This document shows positions 10,708-22,713 of a stretch of 64,000 bases of DNA, piece after piece. The position numbers and the translations under genes were made by a program. Origin of the DNA: Cycas panzhihuaensis (taxonomy: Eukaryota; Cycadophyta); the NCBI GenBank assembly GCA_023213395.1, contig CM041465.1, positions 203,987,741 to 204,051,740 on the forward strand. The letters run 5' to 3'. Numbering within the stretch: the stretch's first letter is position 1; each line of letters begins with the position of its first letter. The notes below the pieces were generated by a model. That model was not told the origin of the DNA. It searched no databases and saw nothing but the letters and a program-made list of their open reading frames with translations.

Positions 10708-13700
10708 ATGACCACTAAATTTTCTACTTCTCAAAGAGAATGATTTCACACACAAAATTATCAAATCGAGAACCGACTAGCTCTTTGTATTATCGACAAC
10801 GATAGCATGAAGAATCTCATCTCCCAAACATTTGTGGATTCTCTGCAATTGCCCATTAAGCCACATCTGAAACCCTATGCTCTTGGGTGGGTAACGACTA
10901 ATGGTCATACAACGATGGTAGAGAAGATTTGCAATGTCACTTTTGATGTTCCGCCATTCTTGGATAAAATTGATTATGATGTCACTCCTATGGACCGCAA
11001 CAACATTCTCTTGGGATGCCCATATCAGCACAATCGTTGAGCATTGTATGATGGTTACCATAATACTTACACGCTTCACAAAAATGGGAAAGTGTATAAG
11101 CTTACTTCTGTAGCTAGTGCTTCTCCATCCTTAGCTCTTATTACTAGAAATCCTATAGTCAAACTCGCCAACACATCCAAGCAAATGATACTTTGTGTAA
11201 TTTTTCAAGCTAAAAAGGAAAATTGTACTAAAATTCCACCGAAAGCAATAAGAGCTCTTTTAGATGTATACTCCAATGTCTTTGCAAAACCTAAGGGTCT
11301 TCCTCCAATACGTGTTGTCGAACATTCCATCGATCTTGTTCCAGGCTCCCCTCTTGGTAATCAAGCTCCATATCACACTACTCCTCTCACCCATGTTAAA
11401 TTAGAGTAGCCACTTACCCAATTGATTAATGAAGTCAAAATTCAACCAAGTTGTTTCCCTTGTGGCTTCCCTATAATCCTAATTCCAAAAAAGAATAAAG
11501 AGTGGCATCCGTGTATTGATTATCGAACTCTTAACAAAATCATTATCAAAAATCAATATCCACTTCTTCGCATTAACGATTTGTTGGATCATCTCAAGGG
11601 ACCCAAATATTTTACTGAAATTGATTTGGCTTTTGAATATCATCAAGTTTGTATTAAAGCTCGTGATACTTGGAAAATAGCCTTCAAGACTCAAAGTGGC
11701 CTCTATGAATGGTTAGTAATGCCTTTTGGCTTAAACAATGCCCCTGCCACTTTCATGCAACTTATCAATGACATTTTTTGCCCCCACTTGGGCAAATTCA
11801 CCATTACTTATCTTAATGATATTCTGACCTCCAACAACAATTTCAATAAGCATCTTCAACATGTCGATACTGTAATGGATTTGTTACAATAGCATCAACT
11901 CAAAGACAAATTCAAGAAATGCTTCTTTGCACAAAAATCTATCTCCTATCTCAGATTCATCCTTCATGAGGATGGTGTTCATGTTGATCCAAAAAAGGTC
12001 CACATCATTAAAAAATGGCATACACCTTCTACTCTCACCGAGCTCAAAAATTTTCCTAGTAGCGTCAACTTTTACGAAAATTTTATTGCCCACTTTTCTA
12101 GCATTGCCCATCCTCTCAACATCCTTACTAAAGTACCAAAAGTTTTGTCTGGAATCCCTCTACTGAAGCCACTTTTCAAAAACTCAAAATTGCCCTATGT
12201 AGCGCACCCGTTCTTCACCTCCCTAACTTTACTCAACCCTTTCATCTTGAAACTGATGCTTCCCAATTTGCCCTTGATGTTATTCTTAAGCAGGGAGGGC
12301 ATCCAATTGCTTATCATTCTAAAACATTTTCTCAATCCAAGCTCAATTACAGTACTTGTGATAAAGAATTTTATGCCCTCGTTCAAACCCTCCATCATTG
12401 GTGGCATTTTCTCCTTGGCAAAGAAACTATTGTTCATACCGACCACCAACCTCCCCAATTTTTGAATTCCCAATCCAAAATCCAGAAGCATCGACATCTC
12501 AAATGGGCCTTCTACATTCAACAATTTCAATCTGTGATTAAATACAAAAAAGGTGTTTCCAATAAAGTAGAAGATTTTCTCAGTTGACCTCCAATCCAAA
12601 CATTGGATACCTTCCTAAACACTACTTTTAGCACATATTCCAAATGGAAAATTTATTTCCTTCTGATCCATAATTCGGACCTATATTGGCTGCCTTATCT
12701 CATCCTACCCAAACTAATCTAGAACCTTTTCTAGATTATCATCTTAAAAATGGTCTTCTCTACAAACTTAACCATCTATGTGTACCTGTGGGCACTCCAC
12801 GACATCAACTACTCAAAGAGGCTCATTCTTCAACATACAACAGACACTTTGGGATGCATAAAACACTTCAGCATCTTCAACATTGTTTCTACTGGCCTTT
12901 CGTGTAGAAGACAGACGAAGATTATATCTGACATTGCCCTTTATGCAACCAATCCAAGCCCTCTAATTAGAAACTAGAACTTTATCAACCTCTTCCTATC
13001 CCCAACCAACCATGAGAATCTATTTCAATGGACTTTGTCAGTGAGTTACCTACCACTCAATGCAACCACAACTGCATTTTTATCATTGTTTGTCAATTTT
13101 CCAAAATGGCTATTTTCATCCCCCTGCACCAAAGACATCTCTGCCTCTCAGGTTGCTGAATTTTTTTTCAACATGTTTGGACTCACTATGGCCTTCTGCT
13201 CTCTACAGTTTCTGACAAAGATAGTCATTTCCTCAATTATTTTTGGCATTCTTTGTGGAAAATGCTCGATTGCCAACTCAATATTTCAACCTCTTTTCAT
13301 CCCCAAATTGATGCTCTCCATTTGAAGTATGTTATGGATATCAGCGACAATCCCCTTATGAACTTCCGCTTGTCATTCCTTCTTCTATCATGGAACATGA
13401 GCAGAAAGAACAACAAAACGTTGTTTCCTTTATTGATCACATGGCTGAATTGCATTCCACGATCAAGCCAATTCTCCACCAAACACAAGCCAAATATAAA
13501 GCAGTTCAGGATCACCATCACTCCAAAGCCTCCTTCCAATTTGGTGACAAAGTTTGGCTTCCTCCAGATCACAAGAGGTTTAAGCATCACCATAAACTTA
13601 AACCCATCCATTTTGGTCCTTATACTATATTTCAAGCTATTAGACCAAATGCTTTCTAATTCAATCTACCTACTCATCTAGGCATTTATGATGTCATCAA

Positions 13701-13947
13701 TACCAATCAACTCAATTTGTATGAGCCACCACAACTTGAAGTTGAACCCGTTGCCGCTCATCCTTTTGATACCATTCCAGATTTTCAGCCTCTCCTTTCA
13801 GCAGACACCATTCTCGACACTCAACAATGGCGAATCAGGCAACAGATTACCACCACCTATCTCATTAGTCGGAAAGAGACTCTACCCACCAAAGCCAAAT
13901 GGGTTTTTGAAGCAGTTCTCCACGAGCAATTTCCCCATCCACAGTAG
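10708..13947 (+). pseudogene. pol: pol of the gypsy element (protease, RT, RNase H, integrase, chromodomain-like tail)
   Basis: After Copia-A the gypsy frame resumes. Protease: CIIDNDSMKNLI (10788-10823), with the catalytic D-S/T-G changed to D-N-D. RT: 11422-11892 with MPFGLNNAPATF and YLND at 11809-11820 in place of YLDD or YVDD, so one metal-binding aspartate has become asparagine. RNase H: another frame, about 12236-12590, with ETDASQFALD and HTDHQP. Integrase: HFGMHKT finger near 12848, first D at 13031 in SMDF, second at 13214 in SDKDSHF; the segment that should carry the glutamate is deleted. The C-terminal part (13390-13947) ends with a region resembling a degenerate chromodomain (ILDTQQWRIRQQ... 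KAKWVFEAVL... FPH). Many stops and frameshifts are present. Confidence 0.85.
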
Positions 13948-13983
13948 AAATTAGGGCCAATTTCTTTCTAAGCAGGGAGGAAA

Positions 13984-14329
13984 TGATGAATATTTATGTG
14001 TAATCCTAATGTATATGTGTAGTCTTAATATTCATAATGTTCTTTAGGTTCTCTATGTATCACCTAAAAGAGTACTTAAGGAACTTAATTAACAGTTAGG
14101 TATATAGATGACACATGTTCTGCATAGAACACATATATGTCCTACACACAACAAACTAAAGTTTGTATAAATATGTAAGTCATTCTTCAAAAAAATCAAT
14201 GAAGAGAAAAGTTATTCAATCCTCCTCTTACCTAACTCAGGTCTAGAATTTCTATGCATGAACAAGACCTGAAGGTACTTCCTTGTCTAAATTTTAAGAA
14301 GAACAACTATCCATAAATTTGAAGGCACA
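13984..14329 (+). repeat. 3' LTR of the gypsy element
   Basis: It matches 2305-2639 and follows a purine-rich tract GCAGGGAGGAAA (13971-13983) that would prime plus-strand synthesis. It ends GAAGGCACA, then the G-rich minisatellite begins. Confidence 0.88.
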
Positions 14330-14525
14330 TCAAGGGGTCTCCCCTGAGATTACCCCAGGGGAAGGGATAGTGCTAACATTCCTCATGGAGATTACCCTAA
14401 GGGAAGGAAGAGGGCTAGGGGTCTCTTTTGAGATTACCCTAGGGGAAGGGAAGGGGATAGCACTAGGGCTAGGGCTAGGATCAAGGTTGGGATTAGGGTT
14501 AGGGCTAGGTTTGGGTAGGGGTCCT
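14330..14525. repeat. G-rich minisatellite with telomere-like tail
   Basis: Three irregular units contain GAGATTACCC followed by AGGGGAAGG-type purine runs (about 14348, 14388 and 14431). Then comes a degenerate array of AGGGCTAGG, GGGATTAGGG and TTAGGGCTAGG (14455-14520) resembling the plant telomere unit TTTAGGG and variants. Similar G-rich sequence lies left of the gypsy element (2265-2304). Its translation is a low-complexity Gly-Leu string, not a protein. Confidence 0.7.
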
Positions 14526-14949
14526 CTAGCACTAACAACGAGTCAAAACTGAAGCTTTTGCAATTTCCTATTTCTAAGCTTTCTTTAGAGATATTATATG
14601 TAACTTGTTGAGGCCTAATTAGTTTTTCTATCTCTACTAAATTTTTCTTCAAAGAACCAACATCTAAACTACCAATTAAACTTCTAAAACTATAGCATTC
14701 ACTACTAACTACGTCATTACTATTATCTCTACTATCGACGCTGGCATAATCAAAATGTTCATTATCATTATTATTATTATTATTGGTATCATAGTTTAAC
14801 AAAAATGGAGAGCACAGAAAAGAGGGTTAGGTCACCTCATATGACCCTTAGATCCAATTTCCCAAAAATGAATTTCTTTCTCCTTCCTCCAACTTTAACT
14901 TGGAATGGAGCTCATTGAATCTTTTAAGCTTTGTTTCACAAGGATTATT
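14526..14949 (-). pseudogene. Gene-like fragment, minus strand, unidentified
   Basis: On the minus strand one frame reads through from 14949 to about 14526 with only two stops (near 14860 and 14835). Composition is protein-like: a charged segment LHSKLKLEEGERNSFLGNWI, then LNYDTNNNNNNDN, an acidic/serine stretch and ECYSFRSLIGSLDVGSLKK, then EIEKLIRPQQVTYNISKESL. It is cut at one end by the Copia-B 5' LTR (14950) and at the other it runs into the minisatellite. I do not recognise the family. It could be a broken host gene exon or a captured fragment; an intron between the two halves is possible because both stops fall in a less protein-like section. It does not resemble gag or pol. Confidence 0.4.
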
Positions 14950-15292
14950 TGTTAGCATGGCACTTAATACTAAACCACATGATTAATGTTAAATGTGGTT
15001 AGTTAAATATTAATCCAAAAGGTGCGAATATTAGAGGGTCACAACCAATAGGTTGAACGTACTTTTGGGAGAATTATAAAGGATCCCAAAGTCCATTTTA
15101 AAATCATTCAAGTGGAATAAATGTTATTGATTGATCTTTTATGGTGGATTTTTTATCAAAAGTTTTTTCCATAGGATGAGCATCAATTAATCTTTTGTGA
15201 TTAATCCTGTGTGCTTTGCTCTTTAATGGTTTGCTTGTTGTGTATGACAAAAATCCTATAGTTTAGAAAACATGTATTTATGTTTCTTCACA
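14950..15292 (+). repeat. 5' LTR of Copia-B
   Basis: It begins TGTTAGCATGGCACTTAAT and ends TTCTTCACA. The first 70 bp match the 3' LTR remnant at 27576-27645, and it shares AAAGGTGCGA and GGGTCACAACC with the LTRs of A and C. Confidence 0.85.
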
Positions 15293-15304
15293 TGGTATCA
15301 TAGC
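15293..15304 (+). other. Primer-binding site of Copia-B
   Basis: TGGTATCATAGC adjoins the LTR and has one mismatch to the tRNA-Met primer consensus. Confidence 0.75.
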
Positions 15305-16503
15305 TAAATGGATGTACATAGTTGAGGCTGCGATTGGGTGGAGGTGATAACATCAAATATTGCCGAGTAATTAGTGAGATCCCTATTTATGGTGATATAA
15401 ATCTTCTCTAACAACTAAAAGAATGACACAGATGTGCAATGGTAATTGAAGACGTGAAATTCATCTGTTAATAAGATTTTATCACTATTTACGGTCATAA
15501 ATTAATATTGGGCATTATCCAGACTGTATTGGGCTCTTGTTGAAGCTTTTTAGGGTTGGTTGGGCATGTTGGGCATTCCATATGCCTAGTGGGCTACATT
15601 TGAAGGCAATCTAATAGCAATGCGCTGCATTGGATTTGTTCTAAGAGGACTAGGCACTGTTTAAGACTATTTGGCATCATTGCACATCAAATCTTGTGTC
15701 TAAATAGCGAAGAGAGCATTGGCACCTTATATAAGCATAATTGGATCCATTTTTTGGTGTTATCTGCTCGTAGATGGTAGTGCGATGGTGCACTCTACTG
15801 AACAATGATGTTTCTTATGCATGAATGGAGGCCAAACGATATTTATGAGTGTTGTTGGTCCAAAAATAAAAATGTTGTCAGTTGAATGAGAACCATGTTC
15901 ATTTGTTCACTCATAAGGAATCATACACATTGATTGAAGCGGTGGACAAATTGTTGGCTTGCATAGAATAGCCATGGGTCAATTTTGAAGCCAATGGACC
16001 CTTGGTTGGCCATGCACATTGTTTGTAAAGGTGTGGAGAGGCGTTAGTCTATTCCGAGGTGCACGGATTATGTAAGAGCAACAACCATTTGATTTGAGGT
16101 AAGTGAAATATATGAAGGTTTAACAACCTTAATATATCACTCATATAACTTCAATCAATTATTTAACAAGTGAATTAAAATAGGCAAATTTTTAACACGT
16201 GAGTTAAAATAGGCGCATAGGACAAAAAGAATGCAACCACCCCTTTGAGGGGACAAACCCTTTTAAATTTCAAATATGGAATATAAAAAGGAGGAAAGTC
16301 ATTGCATATGCGCCACTTGATCATTTTGAGTTGAAATTCGCCATTTCGAGTGAAAATTTTGGTGATTTTTGTGTGTTTTATCAAAACTTGCCATCCAGAG
16401 GTCATTTTACATAGCCAATTGTATGATTTGCCAATTGAAAATTATATTTTGAGGGATATTTTGTTGCCCAAAGAGTGTTAGGTGCAATGCATCTATCTCA
16501 AAG
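15305..16503 (+). other. Leader of Copia-B, left part; no gene
   Basis: A 1.2-kb untranslated leader, interrupted at 16503 by Copia-C. The remaining leader appears at about 22714-22855. Compared with the leaders of A and C (about 1.5 kb) some 150-200 bp seem to be lost at the Copia-C junction. Confidence 0.65.
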
Positions 16504-16878
16504 TGTTAATGTGGCAGTTAGTTATTAAGCCACTTAGTTAATGTTAATGTGGTTTAATTAAGTGAAAATATGCGAAGCCAAAAGGTGCGACTTATTCGAA
16601 GGGTCACAACCCTAATCGAGTGTCACCTCTTAGGAGAGTATAAATGCCTTGAGGCCTTGTATATTCAACATCCAAGATCATTGTATCAATCCATTGTGCA
16701 ATAATCAAAGAGATCCATCAAGGATCCTTTTGTGGTGGGTTTTTCCCCGAAAGGTTTTTCCCACGTATATCCTGTGTACTGTGCATCTATTTTCTGTGTG
16801 TATATTTGTTTGCTTGCTGTGTATGGTAAAAGATTCTGCAGTTGGGAACATTCGTGTATGATTTCATGTTCCTGAACA
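16504..16878 (+). repeat. 5' LTR of Copia-C
   Basis: 375 bp from TGTTAATGTGGCAG to CCTGAACA, matching 22420-22713 and closely similar to the Copia-A LTRs. A TATAAAT box is at 16639. Confidence 0.92.
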
Positions 16879-16891
16879 TGGTATCAGAGCC
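16879..16891 (+). other. Primer-binding site of Copia-C
   Basis: TGGTATCAGAGCC directly follows the LTR, identical to that of Copia-A. Confidence 0.9.
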
Positions 16892-18372
16892 GTAGGGTCC
16901 TACATAGCTAAAGCTTGACGTTGAGCAGGGCGGTGGGATTGTTGGTAACCGGATAACGCCGTCTAACCCAAGATGAGTCTTGAGGGTCCATCAACCCCAA
17001 CAACGTGCAGAAGCAAGCACAATGTATCGATGGTGGTTAAAGCAGTAAAGATCACTATTCAACAGAACATAAGGGGTATTGGAGTCAAATTCAAGCGTGA
17101 AGATCACGATTGTGGTTGGAGTTGGCTCGTTGGGAGTCATTCGACGCTGGTTGAAGAACTATAGCAGTAATCAAGCCTGCAGAGCATGTCCTGATGGTGA
17201 TTCGGCGACTATAAGGACAACCATCCATATACACAAGTAAGTCGGTCATTTTCCCACTCAAAACACAATAAAATTCAAAAAAGGGGAAGCTTTCTCTAGT
17301 GTCACCTTCATTCAGTTTGTATAAGGGAGAGATTGGAGCCTTTTTGGACTATTTTTCAGCCCTCTATAGTGAGATTAGGTGAAGTACATAGCAGTATAAA
17401 GCATCATCCACTATATTTTTTGAGTTATAGTGCTTGGAATTTGGGAGTGTGACCCCCATATCTCAGTTGTATGCATGATTTGAGCCTGCATCTATGTGTT
17501 AAGAGTTGGTTGGGCTGTTTTAATGTTGGTTTGGCACTCGTAAGGGTTGGTTGGGCGTGTTTTATGCTAATTTGGCTCTCTCAAGAGCTGGTTGGGCATA
17601 TTCAGTGTTGATTTGATGCTCTTAAAAGCTAGTTGGGCGCATATTCTGGTGGTTGGGCGTGATTGAGAGGTTGCTGGACCGAATTTAGGCTATTTACCAG
17701 TCGTACGGGTGTGTGCAAACCTACGTCTATGCTGGCTGGTTTGCTTGAAGTTCACAGGCCATGTATACATTACGACAATCACGCCTCCCTATAACACGCA
17801 AATACGACTATTGATCTGTCGTTTGATGATTATTTACTAAGTTTTAAACCTTAGTAATAAGATTATATCTTGTGCCCTTTATTTTTAACACGTGGGTTTA
17901 AGTTAAAAGGCATAGGGTATCGTGAAAAGTCGCAACTTAGTGAATTTACCTTTTGGTATATTCCCTTCACTTGAACTTTATAAAAAGAGACCCTTAAACC
18001 ATTGATATATGAGATTTTACCTATTGTGAAGTTATTTGAAGTGTTTTTGGTCCGTTTTGAGCACGGATTGAGGAGATTGTGTTTTTGACTTGGAGACCGT
18101 GCACTATAGCCGTGTGGAGCTGTTCTTTGTTCTTGGAGTATCGTTTTGAGTGCCTTAAAGGTCATTTTTTACTCCTTTTTAGGGTATTGTAAGGTCGTTT
18201 GTTGACAGTTAAGGAGGCGTAAACAGTCGATGGTTCACTGAATGTGGGTATAGTAGATGTTGGATGCCTTTGGAAGCATGCTTGGGAGGCAAAGGAGGAC
18301 ATAGGGGTGCATTTTATCCTGCAAACATTCGTTTTGGTGTTGTTTAACCCATATTGAAGCCCGTTTCTCGAG
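16892..18372 (+). other. Leader of Copia-C; no gene
   Basis: A 1.5-kb untranslated leader parallel to that of Copia-A. Several GGTTGGGC-type phrases lie between about 17505 and 17660, and TTTTGACTTGGAGACCGTGC is near 18083. Open frames here are short and not shared with Copia-A. Confidence 0.7.
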
Positions 18373-19230
18373 ATGGAGCGCATTATGCCCAAAGTTATCT
18401 TCAACGGTATCAATTTCAGCGAGTGGAAGGCCAATATGGAACTTATTCTAATGGTGAATCAACTATGGGGAATCACCAAGGCAAACGTGGGCATGATTCC
18501 ATTAGACCGTAAGGAGCATATTCGTCTCGAAGAGAAGCAATTTATGGTCGTAGGACTATTGAAACTGTCACTAGCGCCAGACCAGAGAGCGTTGGTTCAC
18601 AATTTTGACGAACCAGCAAAGATATAGAAAAAATTGTGTGATACATTTGAAAAGAAGCAGACGAATAGACGTCTGGCACCAATATAAGAATTACTCAACT
18701 CGCATGCAGAGGATGAGAACAACATCAACTCCTACCTTAACAAGATTACCGACTTGAAGAATAAGCTAGAGGAACTGAAGCCAAACTCGATCGATGATGC
18801 ATTGCTATTTGCAATAATCATGTCAAAACTATCGACTGCCTTCGCCACATTCTAGACCATTTATGGTGGAGATGAAGTGATGGAAGTAGAGACATTTGAT
18901 GGGCTTAAAAATCTGATTCTAGCAGAGGATGCCAAGCTCAAACATCATGGTATGCTTGGAGGTTCGGGTTCAAGTCAGGCCTTAGCCATGAAAACTCAAA
19001 GGAAGGAGGCTGCTAAGGAAGAGAAGATCACACAGAGGTTAGGAGAAAATTCTCAAGACAAAAAGAAGTTCAACGGGAAATGCAATTACTGCAAGAAGGA
19101 TGGCCACCGCAAGAAGAACTGTTGGTTCAAGCGTCGTGACAAGTGCAAAGTCAACCAAGATGACAAAGGGAAGAACATTACTGCTCACTGCGTCCGAACA
19201 AAAGCCTTATCAGCTGAATCCGATCGGAGA
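18373..19230 (+). pseudogene. gag: gag of Copia-C
   Basis: ATG at 18373 (MERIMPKVIFNGINF), colinear with Copia-A gag. The UBN2-type core is interrupted by stops near 18625 (Trp to stop relative to A), 18686 and 18853 (Gln to stop). The zinc knuckle CNYCKKDGHRKKNC (19081-19122) is intact and is followed by a basic tail and the protease junction. The Gag would package element RNA; this copy cannot yield a full-length product. Confidence 0.85.
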
Positions 19231-22200
19231 GATTATTGGGTGCTTGACTCTGGAGCGCAGAAGCATATTTCTTACAAGAGGTGGAACTTTGATATGATGA
19301 CTTCAAATTAGAGTGGTGCTCAGATTGTCCTTGGTGATTCTCGCGTCTTGCCGGTAGAAGGTATCGGTGAAGTTTCCATTGTAGGAGGTAAATTTACCGG
19401 AGTGTATTATGTACGGAAGATGCAATTGAACCTTCTTTCAGCCCGGGAGATCTGCAAACAAGGTATGAAGGTGGAGCTCTATGATGACAAATGCCTGATT
19501 AAGGATCCAAAATAGAACTTTGTTGTCATAGCTACTAGGAAAGTCAGGGACAAGGTGTTTGAAAAGTTTCTGTCTCAGAAGAAGTCCTACGCCTTTGTTG
19601 CTAGCGCGGATGACGTGAGCAAGTTGTGGCACAACCACCTCGGTCACCCTAATTACAGGAGTATTGCACTAATGAAGAGGTTGAAGATGGTAGAAGGATT
19701 GTCGTTGGTTACTAGCTCAGATGGTGTGTGCGAAGAGTGTATGTATGGCAAGCACCACCACTACCTTTTGCTCGAGATAATGCCTGGAGAGCCAAGGAGA
19801 AGCTGGAGCTTGTACATTTAGATCTAATGGGCCCTCTTCCTAACCCTTCGATATCTGGAGCTTGTTATACCCTTGTATTTGTGGATGACTACACCAGGAA
19901 GGCTTGGGTTTACTTTCTCAAGAACAAGTCAGACGTGTTTGATTGCTTTTGTGACTAGAAAGCGATGGTTGAAAATGAATGTGATAATAAAATAAAGTCG
20001 TTAAGAAGTGATAATGGCAAAGAATACGATAACAATGCGTTCAATCAGTTCTGTCGCGATCATGGTATAAAGCGGGAATTTATGGTCCTGTATACCCCAC
20101 AACAGAACGGAGTTGCTAAAAGAAAGAACCGTACCATGATGGAGATGGCGAGGTGTATGGTGCATGCTCAAAACCTACCACCGAAATTTTGGGTAGAAGC
20201 TGTGGCGACTGTTGTTTATATTTTGAATTGGGTACCCACTCAAGCAGTTCACAGCATGACCCCCAAAGAGAAATGGACCGGTCATAAACCTATCATTAGC
20301 CATTTAAGAACGTTTGGGTGTATCGCGTACGCCCACATCCCAGATGATACCCAAAAAAAGCTGGATCAGAAGAGTCTAAAGTGCATATTCATGGGGTATT
20401 GCACAGAGAACAAAGCCTACAGACTATGGGATCCACAGGGGGAAAAGATTGTGGTTAGTCGGGATGTCAAATTTGATGAGACATCGACGTATCATGCTGA
20501 CCGATCATCAGAGGAGCCTTTTTACCCCCCCCTTCTCCCAGTCCCAGATTCATCAAGCGAAGAGGACAATGAGCCAATCACTAAAACACCTGAGGAAGCA
20601 GGATCGAACGGGACGAGTAATAGTGAGGAGCCACCACGAGTTGAAGTACCTCCAGCAACGGGTCCTTCAATACCTTTATGGGCAATGAAGACTATAGAAG
20701 ATTCTGGTGTGGCGATGCAAACCTTAACTGATGATCAAAGAACACGAAGTCAGCATGCCAGTCGAACTCTGCTGGTAGACACCAACAACTCCAGTGATCC
20801 TGATTCATTCGATGAAGCGAAAGGAGATCCAAGATGGAGAGCTGCAATGGAGGAAGAGTATAGTTCTCTACTAAAGAACAACATGTGGGATTTAGTTCCA
20901 CTATCTCTGACAAAGAATCTTGTAGGACGCAAGTGGGTCTACAAGACAAAGTTCTGCACCGATGGAGAGGTGGACAAGTTTAAGGCTAGACTTGTTGCGC
21001 AGGGATTCAAGCAGAAAGAAGGAATTGACTATGAGGAGACATTTGCACCAGTCTCTAGAATGACAACGGTCTATTTGTTGATTTCCTTAGCAACAACTTA
21101 TGGTTGGGAGTTACATCAGATGGATGTAAAGTCCACATTCCTTAATGGAGATCTGAAGGAGGAAATATATATGTCGCAGCCTCTGGGATTCGTTAAGGAT
21201 GGCCAGGAGCATCTTGTGTGCAGTTTGAAGAAGTCAATCTATGGCTTGAAACAAGCACCTCGTACTTGGTATGAAAAGATGGATGCGAAGTTGAAAGCTG
21301 AAGGTTTTGAGATTTTTGAACTCGACCTGAATCTGTATGTGAAGAGAAGAGGGACTTCAATAGTAGTTTGCGTGGGGTATGTGGATGATTTGGTCATCGG
21401 TGGTAAGTGTGGCAAGGCTATTGCTAAAATCAAATCCAATGTGGGAGCTTCATTTGACATGACAGACCTTGGGAGACTTCACTACTTCTTGGGCATTTAG
21501 GTCAGGCAAATGGATGACAGGATTGTGTTGCTACAGTCTTAGTATGTGAAGAACTTACTAGAGAAATTTGGAATGCAGAATTGCAAACCTGTTGTAACAC
21601 CATGTGTAAAAGGCACTAAGTTGCAGAAGGATATGGCCAAGCCCTCTGTAGATAGCACAAAGTATCGCTAGTTGGTAGGGAGTTTGATCTATTTGACTCA
21701 TACCAGGCCTGATATCGCATACGTTGTTGGGTTGGTTTCTCGCTACATGCAAAATCTTCAGGAACCTCATTTGGTTGCACCGAAGCGAATTCTTAAGTAT
21801 TTGAAGGGGACTATCAATCTTGGTCTCGAATACCGTCGAGGTGAAGAGATACAATTGCATGGCTACATGGATGCTGATTGGGAAGGAGATTCCAACGATC
21901 GGAAGTCCACTGCTAGATACCTATTTGGAGTTGGTAATGGATTTGTTTCGTGGCAGTCGAAGAAGCAGCAGATAGTGGCACTCTCTTCTACAAAGGCAGA
22001 ATATCAAGGACTCAGTGCGAGTGCGAAGGAAAACGTATGGTTGCAAGGTCTCTTGGAGTCTCAAATGGACACCTAGTTATCTTTGTTGATAACCAAAGTA
22101 CCATTCGCTTATCAAAGAATCCAGAGTTTCATGCGTGTACGAAGCACATTGAGATTCAACACCATTACATTCGTAAACAGATCAAATCAAGGAAGTTGTA

Positions 22201-22353
22201 GGTCGACTACTGTCTGAGTGAATTCCAGCTTGCGGACATGTTCACCAAACCTCTCACTGAAGATCAATTCACGAAGATGCGTACCGGACATGGACTCACC
22301 AATGTTATCCTTGAGGGGGATGTATCGACAAAGATAAAGAAGCCGTAGGATAA
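19231..22353 (+). pseudogene. pol: pol of Copia-C
   Basis: Protease LDSGA intact near 19243-19257. Stops near 19309, 19515 and 19957 replace Gln, Gln and Trp codons of Copia-A. A single open frame of 511 codons (19965-21500) covers the end of integrase through RT, with YVDD at 21378-21389 and GLKQAPRTWYEKM before it. In integrase the motif reads NGVAKRKN where Copia-A has NGVAERKN, so the third catalytic acid is lost. RNase H (21672-22200) has ADWEGDS, SSTKAEYQ (Glu/Lys difference just before the conserved Glu) and FVDNQST. Frame changes occur near 19790 and 22060. RT may have stayed competent longer than integrase. Confidence 0.9.
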
Positions 22354-22419
22354 TCCTAGTGTTCATGATAACACAACTATTGTAGTTGGCAGGCTCCCCA
22401 CATTCACAATAAGGGGGGA

Positions 22420-22713
22420 TGTTAATGTGGCAGCTAATTATTAAGCCACTTAGTTAATGTTAATGTGGTTTAATTAAGTGAAAAGGTGCGACTTATTCGA
22501 AGGGTCACAACCCTAATCGAGTGACACCTCTTGGGAGAGCATAAATGCCTTGAGGCCTTGTATATTCAACATCCAAGATCATTGTATCAATCCATTGTGC
22601 AATAATCAAAGAGATCCATCAAGGATCCTTTTGTGGTGGATTTTTTCTCGAAAGGGTTTTCCCATGTATACCCTGTGTACTGTGCATCTATTTTCTGTGT
22701 GTATATTTATTTG
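22420..22713 (+). repeat. 3' LTR of Copia-C, truncated
   Basis: It matches 16504-16795 and stops matching at GTATATTTATTTG (about 22713), where a second copy of GTGCATCTATTTTC follows. The TATA box reads CATAAAT. The terminal ~80 bp are missing. Confidence 0.85.

Larger units (their letters stand above)
2305..14329 (+). mobile_element. Ty3-gypsy LTR retrotransposon, decayed, split by Copia-A
   Basis: The element is bounded by two LTRs (2305-2639 and 13984-14329) beginning TGATGAATATT and ending GAAGGCACA. It has a primer site at 2647, a decayed gag (3442-4362), and a pol in gypsy order: protease, RT, RNase H, integrase, then a chromodomain-like tail (10708-13947). A 6.3-kb copia element sits between gag and protease. 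The flanking five bases (AGGAG and TCAAG) do not match, so a target-site duplication is not preserved. Domain order and the tail suggest a chromovirus-type lineage; this is inference. Many stops and frameshifts make it non-functional. Confidence 0.88.
16504..22713 (+). mobile_element. Copia-C, copia element nested in Copia-B
   Basis: 5' LTR 16504-16878, primer site 16879, leader, gag 18373, pol to about 22353, polypurine tract AAGGGGGGA (22411-22419) and a 3' LTR that breaks off at about 22713, some 80 bp short of the expected end. It is close to Copia-A throughout. Copia-B resumes after the break, so the right terminus and any target-site duplication were deleted. Its longest open stretch is 511 codons of integrase-RT (19965-21500), but the integrase catalytic Glu is Lys. 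Confidence 0.9.

Noticed and set aside
14319-14552. Open frame with Gly-Leu repeats
   Set aside because: It is the translation of the G-rich minisatellite, not a protein gene.
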